A stretch of DNA of 64,000 bases, taken from Paenibacillus camelliae (GTDB lineage: Bacteria > Bacillota > Bacilli > Paenibacillales > Paenibacillaceae). The stretch is taken from NCBI RefSeq assembly GCF_023715345.1, contig NZ_JAMBNY010000007.1:124001-188000 (forward strand), written 5' to 3'. The notes under the pieces were generated by a model that worked only from the letters and a program-made list of their open reading frames with translations, searched no databases and was not told the DNA's origin. Made by a program: the position numbers and the translations under genes. Positions 27,410-35,484 of this stretch are shown piece after piece (the first letter of the stretch is position 1; each line of letters opens with the position of its first letter).

Positions 27410-28028
27410 AAGTTCAAAAAGTTCACCTTTGATCACGAAGCAATTATTGAACGTTTATTCGGCATCGAATATGAAACGCTACCGAAAACTCTGGTGCTCA
27501 CGTACCAATTACGTACGCTGCGCTCCTCGCTTTCTAGTATCGTTCCATCTTCTCGGTGCTGAAAGCTGAACTTTTTGAACGCTTATTTTAAATGGAAGTT
27601 CAAAAAGTTCACCTTTGATCACGAAGCAATTATTGAACGTTTATTCGGCATCGAATATGAAACGCTACCGAAAACTCTGGTGCTCACGTCCAATTACGTA
27701 CGCTGCGCTCCTCGCTTTCTAGTATCGTTCCATCTTCTCGGTGCTGAAAGCTGAACTTTTTGAACGCTTATTTTAAGTGGAAGTTCAAAAAGTTCGGGCT
27801 TGATGATGAAGCAGTGCTGAACGTTTATTCGGTATCGAATATGAAACGCTACCGAAAACTTTGGTGCTCACGTACCAATTACGTACGCTGCGCTCCTCGC
27901 TTTCTAGTATCGTTTCATCTTCTCGGTGCTGAAAGCTGAACTTTTTGAACGCTTATTTTAAGTGGAAGTTCAAAAAGTTCACCTTTGATCACGAAGCAAT
28001 TATTGAACGTTTATTCGGCATCGAATCT
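27410..28028. repeat. Family A repeat array: three 185-186-bp hairpin units plus a partial fourth
   Basis: Units start at 27410, 27596, 27781 and 27966 (the last is cut after about 61 bp). Each full unit is bounded by GTTCAAAAAGTTC and its perfect complement GAACTTTTTGAAC (for copy 1, 27412-27424 and 27568-27580). Inside each is an imperfect hairpin of about 30 bp centred on ACGTAC-CAATTA-CGTACG. Copies 1, 2 and 4 are almost identical, while copy 3 differs near its left end (GGGCTTGATGATGAAGCAGTG). No SD or conserved frame is seen. The array ends about 25 bp before the permease start. Confidence 0.92.
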
Positions 28029-28050
28029 TGAATTAAACTTGAAGGGGGAA

Positions 28051-28956
28051 ATGACTGTGATCAAACGATTTATTTATTCGCAAAAGGTCGCACCTTATGT
28101 TTTCGTACTGCCCTTCATTCTAGTTTTTACAATATTTTGGGCCTATCCTTTGCTTGATTCGTTTGAGATGAGCTTTCAGAAGGTCGCACTTGGGCAGGAG
28201 TCTAACTGGGTAGGCTTCGCCAACTATGAAAAGCTCCTCGGTGATAAAATATTTCTGAAAGCACTAGCAAACAGCGCTATTTATATGATTCTGACGCTAG
28301 TTATACTTATTCCATTTCCGATGATGTTCGCTGTTTTGATTAATAGCAAGCTGATGTGGGGGAGAGAGTTTTTTAAGGCGTCCTTCTTTTTCCCTGCATT
28401 AACCTCTGTTGTCGTTGCCGGCACCATATTTCGCTTAATGTTCGGTGAGATGGAAGGCTCGTTAATTAACAGCTTTCTTAGCCTCTTCGGCATTGAGCCG
28501 ATTAAGTTTTTAAAAGGTCAGGTAACAGGCTTTGTTGCTTTACTGGCTCTTGCGACTTGGCGCTGGACAGGTGTCAATATGCTTTATTTTTTATCAGGAC
28601 TGAAAAACATCCCTGACGATTATTATGAAGCTGCAGCTATTGATGGAGCATCTAAATGGCAGCAATTCACTAGAATAACGATTCCTCTATTAAAACCAAC
28701 ATCGATCTACGTGCTCACGATTAGTATTTACGCAGGGCTGGCGATGTTTATTGAAAGCATGATGCTATGGAACGGAAACAATTCACCGAAGAACATCGGC
28801 TTAACGATTGTAGGCTACCTATATCGACAAGGCATCGAGAAAAATAATTTAGGCTACGCGGCTGCGGTTGGTATCGTCCTTCTTGCAATAACGATGATTA
28901 TTAATGTGACGCAGCTATCGATATCTGGACTGTTCAAGAAGGAGGATCAATCATGA
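28051..28956 (+). CDS. Sugar ABC transporter permease (MalF/AraP type)
   Basis: 301 residues from ATG 28051. GTG 28057 is an equally good or better start because the GGGGG SD is 8 nt from it. An in-frame start further upstream lies in the family A repeat and is rejected. Six TM helices; the coupling-loop EAA motif is YYEAAAIDGASKWQQFTRITIPLLKP. This is the CUT1-family inner-membrane subunit that pairs with the next gene. No ATPase gene is present, so a shared MsmX-type ATPase probably energizes it. Confidence 0.92.
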   Translation: MTVIKRFIYSQKVAPYVFVLPFILVFTIFWAYPLLDSFEMSFQKVALGQESNWVGFANYEKLLGDKIFLKALANSAIYMILTLVILIPFPMMFAVLINSKLMWGREFFKASFFFPALTSVVVAGTIFRLMFGEMEGSLINSFLSLFGIEPIKFLKGQVTGFVALLALATWRWTGVNMLYFLSGLKNIPDDYYEAAAIDGASKWQQFTRITIPLLKPTSIYVLTISIYAGLAMFIESMMLWNGNNSPKNIGLTIVGYLYRQGIEKNNLGYAAAVGIVLLAITMIINVTQLSISGLFKKEDQS

Positions 28957-29786
28957 GACATGAGAAAATGACGAAGATTGGTCTTTTTTTCATTTTTGCG
29001 ATCGTCTGCTTCTTTATTTTAATTCCATTTTATGCGATTGCGCTCGCATCCTTTAAGCCGGGCGGTGATCTTGTTCGTTATGGCTTGAATCTGAGCTTTG
29101 ATCTTTCAGTGATGAGCTTAAACAACTTTGTGTACTTATTTACTGGCTCTCATAGCTATTTTAATTGGTTTTTCAATTCGGTGTTTTTAACGATTGTGCA
29201 GGTCGTTCTGACGCTGCTTATTAGTGCCACCGTTGCTTATGGCTTTGCAGCTTATAACTTTGTCGGTAAAAACTTCTTATTCATTTGCGTGCTTATGATT
29301 ATGATGGTGCCGTTTGAGATATTGCTGCTGCCATTGTATAAGCTCACTAATGATCTTGGCTTGATGAATACATATTCTGCGATCGTGCTTCCAGGCATAG
29401 CCAGTGCGGCAACGATCTTTTTCTTCAGACAATATATTAGCGGTATACCGAAGGAGATTATTGCAGCTGGGCGGGTGGATGGAGCATCTGAGTATGGGAT
29501 CTATGTGCGATTAATAATACCGGTGATGAAGCCTTCCTTTGCAGCGATGGCGATATTGAACGGAATGAACAGCTGGAACAATTTTATATGGCCGTTTATG
29601 GTACTCTCTGAAACAGTGAAATACACCTTGCCGATCGGGTTAAAGACGCTGCTAACGCCATACGGTAACAACTATGATCTGCTGATTGTTGGCTCATTTT
29701 TCTCCATTGTGCCGATTCTTATCTTATTCCTCGCCTTTCAAAAATACTTTATTGACGGTATGACAGCTGGTGCAGTAAAGGGTTAA
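28953..29786 (+). CDS. Sugar ABC transporter permease (MalG/AraQ type)
   Basis: 277 residues, six TM helices. The EAA loop is EIIAAGRVDGASEYGIYVRLIIPVMKP and the C-terminus IDGMTAGAVKG is the standard MalG-like ending. The start overlaps the previous stop (ATGA) and AAGGAGG is 6-7 nt upstream, so the pair is translationally coupled. Confidence 0.93.
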   Translation: MRHEKMTKIGLFFIFAIVCFFILIPFYAIALASFKPGGDLVRYGLNLSFDLSVMSLNNFVYLFTGSHSYFNWFFNSVFLTIVQVVLTLLISATVAYGFAAYNFVGKNFLFICVLMIMMVPFEILLLPLYKLTNDLGLMNTYSAIVLPGIASAATIFFFRQYISGIPKEIIAAGRVDGASEYGIYVRLIIPVMKPSFAAMAILNGMNSWNNFIWPFMVLSETVKYTLPIGLKTLLTPYGNNYDLLIVGSFFSIVPILILFLAFQKYFIDGMTAGAVKG

Positions 29787-30012
29787 TAGCTTGAAGGGTT
29801 AAGAGAGGGCGTCACAGTATCTAAAGATATCTTTGATATAGGGAGTTCATCTCGTCTTATTATAGTATCGTTAGATCATTGCTTAATGAGAATCTGAAAG
29901 GTGCTCCTTTGTGCCTTTTATCGCACTAAGATGCGATCTTATTCCGAATCATTCATGAGCGAATTCTAGCTTCATACGATAGAAATGAGTCATAGAAAGA
30001 CTCTAAAGAAAT
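29787..30012. other. Gap after the arabinoside transporter; no gene seen
   Basis: No frame with an SD. A weak G-U-containing hairpin GGTGCTCCTTTGTGCC followed by TTTT (about 29899-29918) may terminate the permease transcript, and ATCGCA/TGCGAT (near 29920-29937) can pair. Nothing else is recognisable. Confidence 0.4.
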
Positions 30013-30073
30013 AAAAAAACACCTTCATGTATGTCTTCTCTAAGAGAAGGGACATATCATTGAAGGTGTTTTC
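30013..30073 (-). terminator. Terminator of the kdu operon
   Basis: A long hairpin: AAACACCTTCA pairs with TGAAGGTGTTT, extended by TATGTC/GACATA and TTCTC/GAGAA. Read on the minus strand it ends in a run of seven T. On the plus strand the tail is TTTTCC, so it may work both ways. Confidence 0.85.
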
Positions 30074-30113
30074 CATTATGATAAGAAGTGTGCACGCATC
30101 TGTTAGCAAAAGG

Positions 30114-30869
30114 CTATCTGTTCATCCAGCCGCCATCTACGCAAAGAACGTGACCATTTACATAGTCGGAAGCATTAGAGGAAAGGAATACAGCCGCTCC
30201 TTTTAAATCCTCGTTCGTGCCCCAGCGTGCCGCTGGAATACGCTCTAAAATCTGCTTACTGCGAACCTCGTCAGCACGCAGCGCAGCGGTGTTATCCGTT
30301 GCCATGTACCCTGGAGCAATCGCATTGACCTGGACGCCTTTTGATGCCCATTCATTAGCAAGTGCTTTGGTTAGCCCAGCTACCGCATGCTTACTAGCTG
30401 TATAAGCTGGGACATTAATGCCACCCTGGAAAGAAAGCATGGAGGCAATATTAATAATTTTACCGGAGCCTTGCTCAATCATTTCCTTGCCGGCAAGCTG
30501 ACTCAATGTGAAGACGGAATCAAGGTTCGTAGATAACACGGCTTGCCAATCAGCAAAGGAATAATCAACAGCAGGCGTACGGCGAATAATTCCTGCATTG
30601 TTGACAAGGATATCGATGCGGCCAAAAGCTTGCTTAGCCTGCTCGATAATTACTGGCAGCTGTGCTTGATCACTAACATCGGCCTTTACGATAATGGCCT
30701 TCTGACCAAGCTTCTCGATGTGCGCCTGTGTTTCCTCAGCAGGAGATTGATTCGTAACAAGTACGAGATCTGCGCCAGCTTCAGCAAGGCCAATCGCAAT
30801 CGCTTGTCCAAGACCTCTAGCCGCACCGGTAACAATCGCAGACTTTCCTTTCAAATTGAAAAGATTCAT
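30114..30869 (-). CDS. kduD: 2-dehydro-3-deoxy-D-gluconate 5-dehydrogenase (SDR family)
   Basis: 251 residues from ATG 30869 (MNLFNLKGK), the usual family start, with AGAAAGG about 12 nt upstream; an ATG at 30881 abuts that SD. Rossmann motif TGAARGLGQAIA, NNAGI, and catalytic Ser plus YTASK. The long blocks NNAGIIRRTPAVDYS, NIASMLSFQGG and APGYMATDNTAALR are highly characteristic of KduD. It catalyses the NAD-linked interconversion of 2,5-diketo-3-deoxygluconate (DKII) and 2-keto-3-deoxygluconate in pectin breakdown. Third gene of the minus-strand kduI-regulator-kduD operon. Confidence 0.93.
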   Translation of the reverse strand: MNLFNLKGKSAIVTGAARGLGQAIAIGLAEAGADLVLVTNQSPAEETQAHIEKLGQKAIIVKADVSDQAQLPVIIEQAKQAFGRIDILVNNAGIIRRTPAVDYSFADWQAVLSTNLDSVFTLSQLAGKEMIEQGSGKIINIASMLSFQGGINVPAYTASKHAVAGLTKALANEWASKGVQVNAIAPGYMATDNTAALRADEVRSKQILERIPAARWGTNEDLKGAAVFLSSNASDYVNGHVLCVDGGWMNR

Positions 30870-30910
30870 AGCTCGATGCATCCTTTCTATTAAAATAGTT
30901 CCTAAATTAA

Positions 30911-31675
30911 CTAGGAGTTCGCAACGCAGACCTGCGCTCCTGCTTGCTGCATCAGCTCGATATCAGAAGCGGCAATGCCTGCATCCGTAACAAATTGCTG
31001 GATTTGATCAATCGTTGCAAAGGTATGTAATGCACCTCTGCCAAATTTGCTATGATCCGCTACACATATTACTTCTTGAGCGGCTTGTATTAGTGCTTTT
31101 TTCATTGCTAGCTGCTCATTGGAGAAGATGGACAAGCCGTAGTTAGGATGAATGCCTGACGTTGATAAAAACAGCTTGTAGATATTAATCTCCTGCAGCC
31201 ATTCTAGCGGATGCGAAGGAATGAGAAGATTATGCTTACTATAGCCACCAGGCACGATTAGCTTAATATGCTCCTTCATCATAACCTCGCGCATAATGAG
31301 CAAGTCATTCGTAAGAATCGTTAGTGGTATATTGTCTAGCTGTCTTGCGATTTCTAATGTGGTGCTGCCGCTATCTAATGCAATAATATCGTGCTCTTGA
31401 ATCATGTGGCTCACGACATAGCTTGCAATTAATTCCTTTTCGCTAGGGTTAACTGTATTAGGCAGTTTTAATGCAAAGTCAGGCTGCTCAGAGGATTCAA
31501 CGTAAACCGCGCCTCCGTGTATGCGCTTGAGCCATTGCTGCTTTTCAAGCTTCATCAAATCTTCACGTATCGTTTTTTCGGTTACGTCAAATTGCTGGCT
31601 AAGCTCCGATACCTTCACGAAGCCGTTACTTTGCAATTGCTCAAGAATTTTTTTATGTCTCGTTGCTGCTAACAC
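30911..31675 (-). CDS. DeoR-family transcriptional regulator of the kdu operon
   Basis: 254 residues from a GTG start (GGGGG 8 nt upstream). The N-terminal DeoR HTH reads RHKKILEQLQSNGFVKVSELSQQF, then KTIREDLMKLE and RIHGGA. The C-terminal sugar-phosphate-sensing domain has DSGSTTLEIA and the ADHSKFGR block. Its place between kduI and kduD suggests local control by a deoxy-sugar phosphate. The matching AAACGAAC repeats flank the kduI promoter. Confidence 0.9.
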   Translation of the reverse strand: MLAATRHKKILEQLQSNGFVKVSELSQQFDVTEKTIREDLMKLEKQQWLKRIHGGAVYVESSEQPDFALKLPNTVNPSEKELIASYVVSHMIQEHDIIALDSGSTTLEIARQLDNIPLTILTNDLLIMREVMMKEHIKLIVPGGYSKHNLLIPSHPLEWLQEINIYKLFLSTSGIHPNYGLSIFSNEQLAMKKALIQAAQEVICVADHSKFGRGALHTFATIDQIQQFVTDAGIAASDIELMQQAGAQVCVANS

Positions 31676-31694
31676 AGTAAAACCCCCATCTTAT

Positions 31695-32525
31695 CTATCT
31701 AAGTTGATCCATTTTTACAGGTTCCATATCGGTAAATGTATAGTTTTCTCCTGCCATTGCCCATATGAAGGAATAGTTGCTCGTGCCAGCACCGGAATGA
31801 ATAGACCAGTTTGGAGAAATAACGCCCTGCTCATTGGATACAACAAGATGACGTGTTTCAGATGGTTCACCCATGAAGTGGAAGACGCGTGCATCTTCAT
31901 TTAGATCAAAGTATAAGTAAGCTTCCATACGACGATCATGAATATGAGCAGGCATAGTATTCCAGATGCTGCCTTCTTTCAGAATCGTAACACCGAGCAT
32001 TAGCTGACAGCTTTGCACTGCACCAGCATGAATGTATTGATAAATCGTACGCTCATTACATGCTTCCTTAGAACCGAGATGGTTCGGTGTTGCTTTTGCA
32101 AGCTCGATTTTTGTTGTAGGAAGAACAGCATGTGCTAGGCTGGAGCAGAAGTAAATTTTAGCAGGATTGGATGGATCCTTACTTGATAATAGTACTTTTT
32201 GCGTACCTTTACCAACATAAAGTGCATCAAGCTTCGTTAGCTCATAGCTTTGTCCATCAGCTTCGATGACTGCTGGTCCACCAATATTAATGAAGCCAAC
32301 CTCTCTACGCTCAAGGAAGTAATCTGTTTTTAAAGTTTCTGCATCAGCAAGCTCTAAGCCTTCTTGCAATGGTACTGCACCACCAATAATCATACGATCA
32401 TGATGACTGTACACCATTTGCAGCTTACCAGACTCAAATAAGTTCTCAATTAAGAAGCGCTCGCGCAGCTCAGGTGTAGTAAGTCTTTTAACATCAACAG
32501 GGTTTGTAGCGTGACGAATTTCCAT
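31695..32525 (-). CDS. kduI: 5-dehydro-4-deoxy-D-glucuronate isomerase
   Basis: 276 residues, exact family length. The sequence follows KduI throughout: MEIRHATNPVDVKRLTTPELRERF-like start, GGAVPL, FLERREVGFINIGG, and the cupin zinc ligands in NTMPAHIHDRRMEAYLYFD and the SIHSGAGTSNYSFIWAMAGEN end. It converts 5-keto-4-deoxyuronate from unsaturated galacturonides to DKII, the KduD substrate. SD GAGAGGTGG. First gene of the operon. Confidence 0.95.
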   Translation of the reverse strand: MEIRHATNPVDVKRLTTPELRERFLIENLFESGKLQMVYSHHDRMIIGGAVPLQEGLELADAETLKTDYFLERREVGFINIGGPAVIEADGQSYELTKLDALYVGKGTQKVLLSSKDPSNPAKIYFCSSLAHAVLPTTKIELAKATPNHLGSKEACNERTIYQYIHAGAVQSCQLMLGVTILKEGSIWNTMPAHIHDRRMEAYLYFDLNEDARVFHFMGEPSETRHLVVSNEQGVISPNWSIHSGAGTSNYSFIWAMAGENYTFTDMEPVKMDQLR

Positions 32526-32552
32526 AAATCAATCATCCACCTCTCACCAAAA

Positions 32553-32572
32553 TGTTCGTTTTCGTTCGTTTC
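32553..32572. promoter_or_regulatory. Candidate DeoR-type operator between promoter and kduI
   Basis: TGTTCGTTTTCGTTCGTTTC contains tandem TTCGTT elements. An inverted copy AAACGAACA lies at 32625-32633, upstream of the -35 box. Two sites flanking a promoter suit looping repression by the operon's own DeoR protein. Confidence 0.55.
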
Positions 32573-32578
32573 AAACCT

Positions 32579-32607
32579 AGTATAGTACGGTTTGTTCTGT
32601 TTGTAAA
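32579..32607 (-). promoter_or_regulatory. SigA promoter of the kdu operon
   Basis: On the minus strand, -35 TTTACA (32607-32602) and -10 TATACT (32584-32579), spacing exactly 17 bp. Confidence 0.75.
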
Positions 32608-32624
32608 CAGTAAAAAACACACAT

Positions 32625-32633
32625 AAACGAACA
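32625..32633. promoter_or_regulatory. Second half of the candidate kdu operator
   Basis: AAACGAACA is the exact inverted complement of TGTTCGTTT at 32553-32561, on the other side of the kduI promoter. Confidence 0.5.
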
Positions 32634-32666
32634 TTGAGAGTGAAATGAGATAAGCTTACACAAGCC

Positions 32667-33441
32667 CAGCGGAGCAAATGTTGAGGTGTTACGGCGAAGC
32701 AACCCGAAGCACCGCTGACGACAACAACCAGTGGAGTAATGATGAGGTGTACAACAAAGCACCACCCACGATGAACCTCAGCGGAGTAACGGTGTGGGGT
32801 ACACCGAAGCGCCGCCCACGATAACAACCAGCGGAGAAGAGGTGAGGTGTACTTCGAAGCATCACCCCCGTTGACATCCCAGCGAGATAAAAGGTGAGGT
32901 GTACTCCGAAGCGCCGCCCACGAGATACCCCAGCGGAGTAACGGTGAGGTGTATTCCGAAGAGACACCCACGATGATACCCAACGGAGTAAAAGGTGAGG
33001 TGTTACGGCGAAGCAATGTCCACGATGACGCTCCAGCGGAGTAACGGTGAGGTGTACTCCGAAGTGACGACCCACAAATCCGCTCCAGCGGAGTAAAGGT
33101 GTTAGTGGAAAAGCGAAGCGGTTGCCTTTGTCCTCTGATTTCTACATCGATTATTATTCTAGAAATCAGAGGGCAACAGCAATTGAAACAACACCTTTGC
33201 GGAGCGCTGAAATCAGAGGGCAACAGCAATTGAAACAACACCTTTGCGGAGCGCTGAAATCAGAGGGCAACAGCAATTGAAACAACACCTTTGCGGAGCG
33301 CTGCAATCAGGGCGCATCAGCAATTCAACCTCACCTTTACGGAGCGCTGCAATCAAGGCGCATCAGCGGTTTAAACTCACCATTTACGGAGCGCTGCAAA
33401 CACGACGCATCAGCGAATCAACCTCACCATTTACGGAGCGC
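32667..33441. repeat. Family B repeat array: nine ~51-bp units facing six ~47-bp inverted units
   Basis: Left units (consensus CAGCGGAGTAACGGTGAGGT) start at 32667, 32729, 32779, 32829, 32880, 32931, 32981, 33034 and 33086. Right units (GAAATCAGAGGGCAACAGC... ending TTGCGGAGCGCT) start at 33162, 33209, 33256, 33303, 33349 and 33396. The two sets meet at a hairpin where CCTCTGATTTCTA (33132-33144) pairs perfectly with 33160-33172, GTTGC with GCAAC, and AAAGGTGTT (33095-33103) with AACACCTTT (33190-33198). Right units are inverted relatives of left units, so very long folded transcripts are possible. Stop-rich in most frames; no gene is supported. Confidence 0.92.
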
Positions 33442-33506
33442 CTTAAATTTGTTACAGTTATCCATGGTCGTCGACATAGCTGAAAAGACCCACGGAGTAT
33501 GGCGGC

Positions 33507-33547
33507 TCGCGGTTCGGAACCATCCCGCGATACCAAAACTAAGGAGG
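33507..33547 (+). promoter_or_regulatory. PreQ1 riboswitch, class I
   Basis: Stem TCGCGG (33507-33512) with CCGCGA (33525-33530), a loop starting TTC and ending ACCATC, then an A-rich tail TACCAAAACTAAGGAGG. This matches the preQ1-I layout (stem, GGTTC loop start, AAAACTAAGG tail that forms the pseudoknot). The tail contains the SD AGGAGG of the next gene, implying translational control by 7-aminomethyl-7-deazaguanine. Confidence 0.85.
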
Positions 33548-33559
33548 AAGACATAACAG

Positions 33560-34258
33560 ATGTTTAACATTGGCTGGGGAATATTATTTATAGCAGTGAA
33601 TTTTGCATTATTTTTGATCTGCTATCGAATGTTTGGAAGAGTAGGCCTATATGCTTGGATCGGATTTGCAACGGTTATCGCCAATATCCAAGTAACGAAG
33701 ACGATTGAGCTATCTGTGCTATCATTTGGGATTATTATGACGCTCGGCAATACGATATACACGACAATCTCAATGAGCACCGATATGCTGAACGAGAAAT
33801 ATGGACCTAAGGAAGCGCGCAAGGCGGTATGGTTTGGTTTTTTCACGTTAATTGCCTCTACCATTATGATGCAGATGGTGCTTAAGTTTGAGCCGCAGGC
33901 TACGGACTTCGCACAGGAATCAATGCAAACCTTGTTTGGATTAATGCCGAGACTTGCAGCGGGCAGCTTACTCGCTTATCTTATTAGCCAATTTCTTGAT
34001 GTGCAGGTCTACGGATATTTGCGACGCCGATTCGGAGCGAGTAATCAGTTTTGGATTCGTACCAATGTAAGTACAGGGTTCAGCCAGCTCGTTGATTCCA
34101 TTGTTTTTTGTACGGTTGCTTTCGCTGGAACAGGACTGTATACGTTGAACGAATGGCTGCAAATCGCATTTACGACATATATATTCAAATTCATCATCTC
34201 AGTCGTTTCCACGCCGGTGCTATACTGGGCGCGCAGCTTTAAGCCGAAGGAAGATTAG
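33560..34258 (+). CDS. Queuosine precursor transporter (YhhQ/VUT, DUF165 family)
   Basis: 232 residues, six or seven TM helices. The segment TLGNTIYTTISMSTDMLNEKYGPKEARKAVWFGF is the family core, and DVQVYGYLRRRFG and STGFSQLVDSIVF match the second conserved half. The family imports preQ0/preQ1 for the tRNA modification queuosine. The call is independently supported by the preQ1 riboswitch over its SD. A single-gene unit, closed by the 34289-34374 terminator. Confidence 0.93.
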   Translation: MFNIGWGILFIAVNFALFLICYRMFGRVGLYAWIGFATVIANIQVTKTIELSVLSFGIIMTLGNTIYTTISMSTDMLNEKYGPKEARKAVWFGFFTLIASTIMMQMVLKFEPQATDFAQESMQTLFGLMPRLAAGSLLAYLISQFLDVQVYGYLRRRFGASNQFWIRTNVSTGFSQLVDSIVFCTVAFAGTGLYTLNEWLQIAFTTYIFKFIISVVSTPVLYWARSFKPKED

Positions 34259-34288
34259 TGTATGAGCAGTACACATTAAAATCAAAAT

Positions 34289-34374
34289 AGACAAGCTTCA
34301 GCCGACCATTAGTTTAGACACATGAAGTGTCGAACGTAGCAATGGTTTTAAGCAGAGCTTGTCTTTCTTTTTTA
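34289..34374 (+). terminator. Multi-helix terminator after the preQ1 transporter gene
   Basis: AGACAAGCT (34289-34297) pairs with AGCTTGTCT (34356-34364), followed by TTCTTTTTT. Inner stems ACCATT/AATGGT and GACAC/GTGTC are also present. Confidence 0.75.
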
Positions 34375-34448
34375 AATGAGTAAAAATAATTGCCATAATT
34401 AGATAACAGCATGTGAATGCTGTTGGATGGAACCACATTAACTTATGC

Positions 34449-35348
34449 TTATGCTTCATTACGCTTATCGAAACGCTCGACAAATTTCCGAGCAACTGTG
34501 GAGAGTGGTACGTTACGCATATTCATAATACCTACCTGTGAAGGAGGTAGCTTAACGTCAAGCTTAATTTCGAACAAAGAGCCATCCTCCAGCTCATTAG
34601 ATACAAATTCCCGTGTTACGTAAGAGATGCCAAGTCCTTTGCGTGCGAACTCAATGAGCAAATCGACACTGCCCACCTCAATGGATGGCTTCAGTTCATA
34701 ACCATAGCCGTGGACAAGCTCATTTATCGCCATACGCGCGCGGCTATTGCGAGAGAACAGTACGAGCGGGTACTGCATGAGTTCTTCAAGTGATAACTCC
34801 ACACCATTTAATTCCGAATAATGAGCTCCTGCAACGAAGCAATCCTGCAGCTCAATCCCTTCTCGAAACTCCAGCTGTGGATCGGATATAGGCATACGCA
34901 CGACACCAAGATCAATTTTACCTTCCTTCAAGTAGTTAATGATCTCTGGGGTCGTTCCATGGATAAGCTGAAGCTTAATCGCTGGGTGCTCGTGATGAAA
35001 CGCCTCTAAGTGAGATAGCATAAAGTGCTTGAACAATGAGTCACTGCCACCGATTCTCAGCTCACCACTCGTTAAATTTTTTAAAGCTTCCATCTTCTCC
35101 TCAGCAATCGTAATTAATACCTGTGACTGCTCTATGTATGAAAATAAGACAGAGCCTTCCTCCGTTAAGGCGACACCCTTCGCCGTTCGATAGAACAGCT
35201 TCATCTTGAATCGATCCTCTAGCTGTTTAACGGCATAGCTGACGCTAGGTTGTGTTAAATATAGCGACTTTGCTGCTTTTGTCAGGCTTCCTGTTTTCGC
35301 AGCCCAGTAGAACACTTTGTATAGCTCATAGTTAGTCATAGACATCAT
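34449..35348 (-). CDS. LysR-family transcriptional regulator
   Basis: 299 residues. HTH: YELYKVFYWAAKTGSLTKAAKSLYLTQPSVSYAVKQLEDRF, then a typical effector-binding domain (RIGGSDSLFKHFMLSHLEAF...). SD AGGGGG with three candidate ATGs (35348, 35345, 35339). It is divergent from zwf across 136 bp and may control zwf-tkt; the inducer is unknown. Confidence 0.92.
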   Translation of the reverse strand: MMSMTNYELYKVFYWAAKTGSLTKAAKSLYLTQPSVSYAVKQLEDRFKMKLFYRTAKGVALTEEGSVLFSYIEQSQVLITIAEEKMEALKNLTSGELRIGGSDSLFKHFMLSHLEAFHHEHPAIKLQLIHGTTPEIINYLKEGKIDLGVVRMPISDPQLEFREGIELQDCFVAGAHYSELNGVELSLEELMQYPLVLFSRNSRARMAINELVHGYGYELKPSIEVGSVDLLIEFARKGLGISYVTREFVSNELEDGSLFEIKLDVKLPPSQVGIMNMRNVPLSTVARKFVERFDKRNEA

Positions 35349-35484
35349 CTATACCCCCTGTCAAATATATTGATTACTTGTATACCTGCTATAAGTATTA
35401 TAGTAGATGTATGTAGCTTAAGCCAGTACGTAATTATTGGTACGCGATAACCTTAACATATAGCTGCTAGAAGGGAAGAGTGAA

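Noticed and set aside
27410..28028. Insertion sequence or MITE
   Set aside because: No transposase, no clear target-site duplication between units, and tandem head-to-tail order with a fixed period argues for amplification in place. A MITE origin of the first copy cannot be excluded.
27985..28050. Upstream start for the first permease inside the repeat
   Set aside because: The extra residues come from family A sequence, and a usable SD lies just before 28051/28057.
32450..33241. A 263-codon minus-strand open frame
   Set aside because: It is made of the family B units (periodic PHRYSA/SPLLRW-like peptides), overlaps kduI, and has no SD. Similar frames on both strands at 32577-33483 are also products of the repeats.
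32667..33441. CRISPR array
   Set aside because: Units are contiguous and internally similar over their full length, without unique spacers, and no cas gene is in the window.
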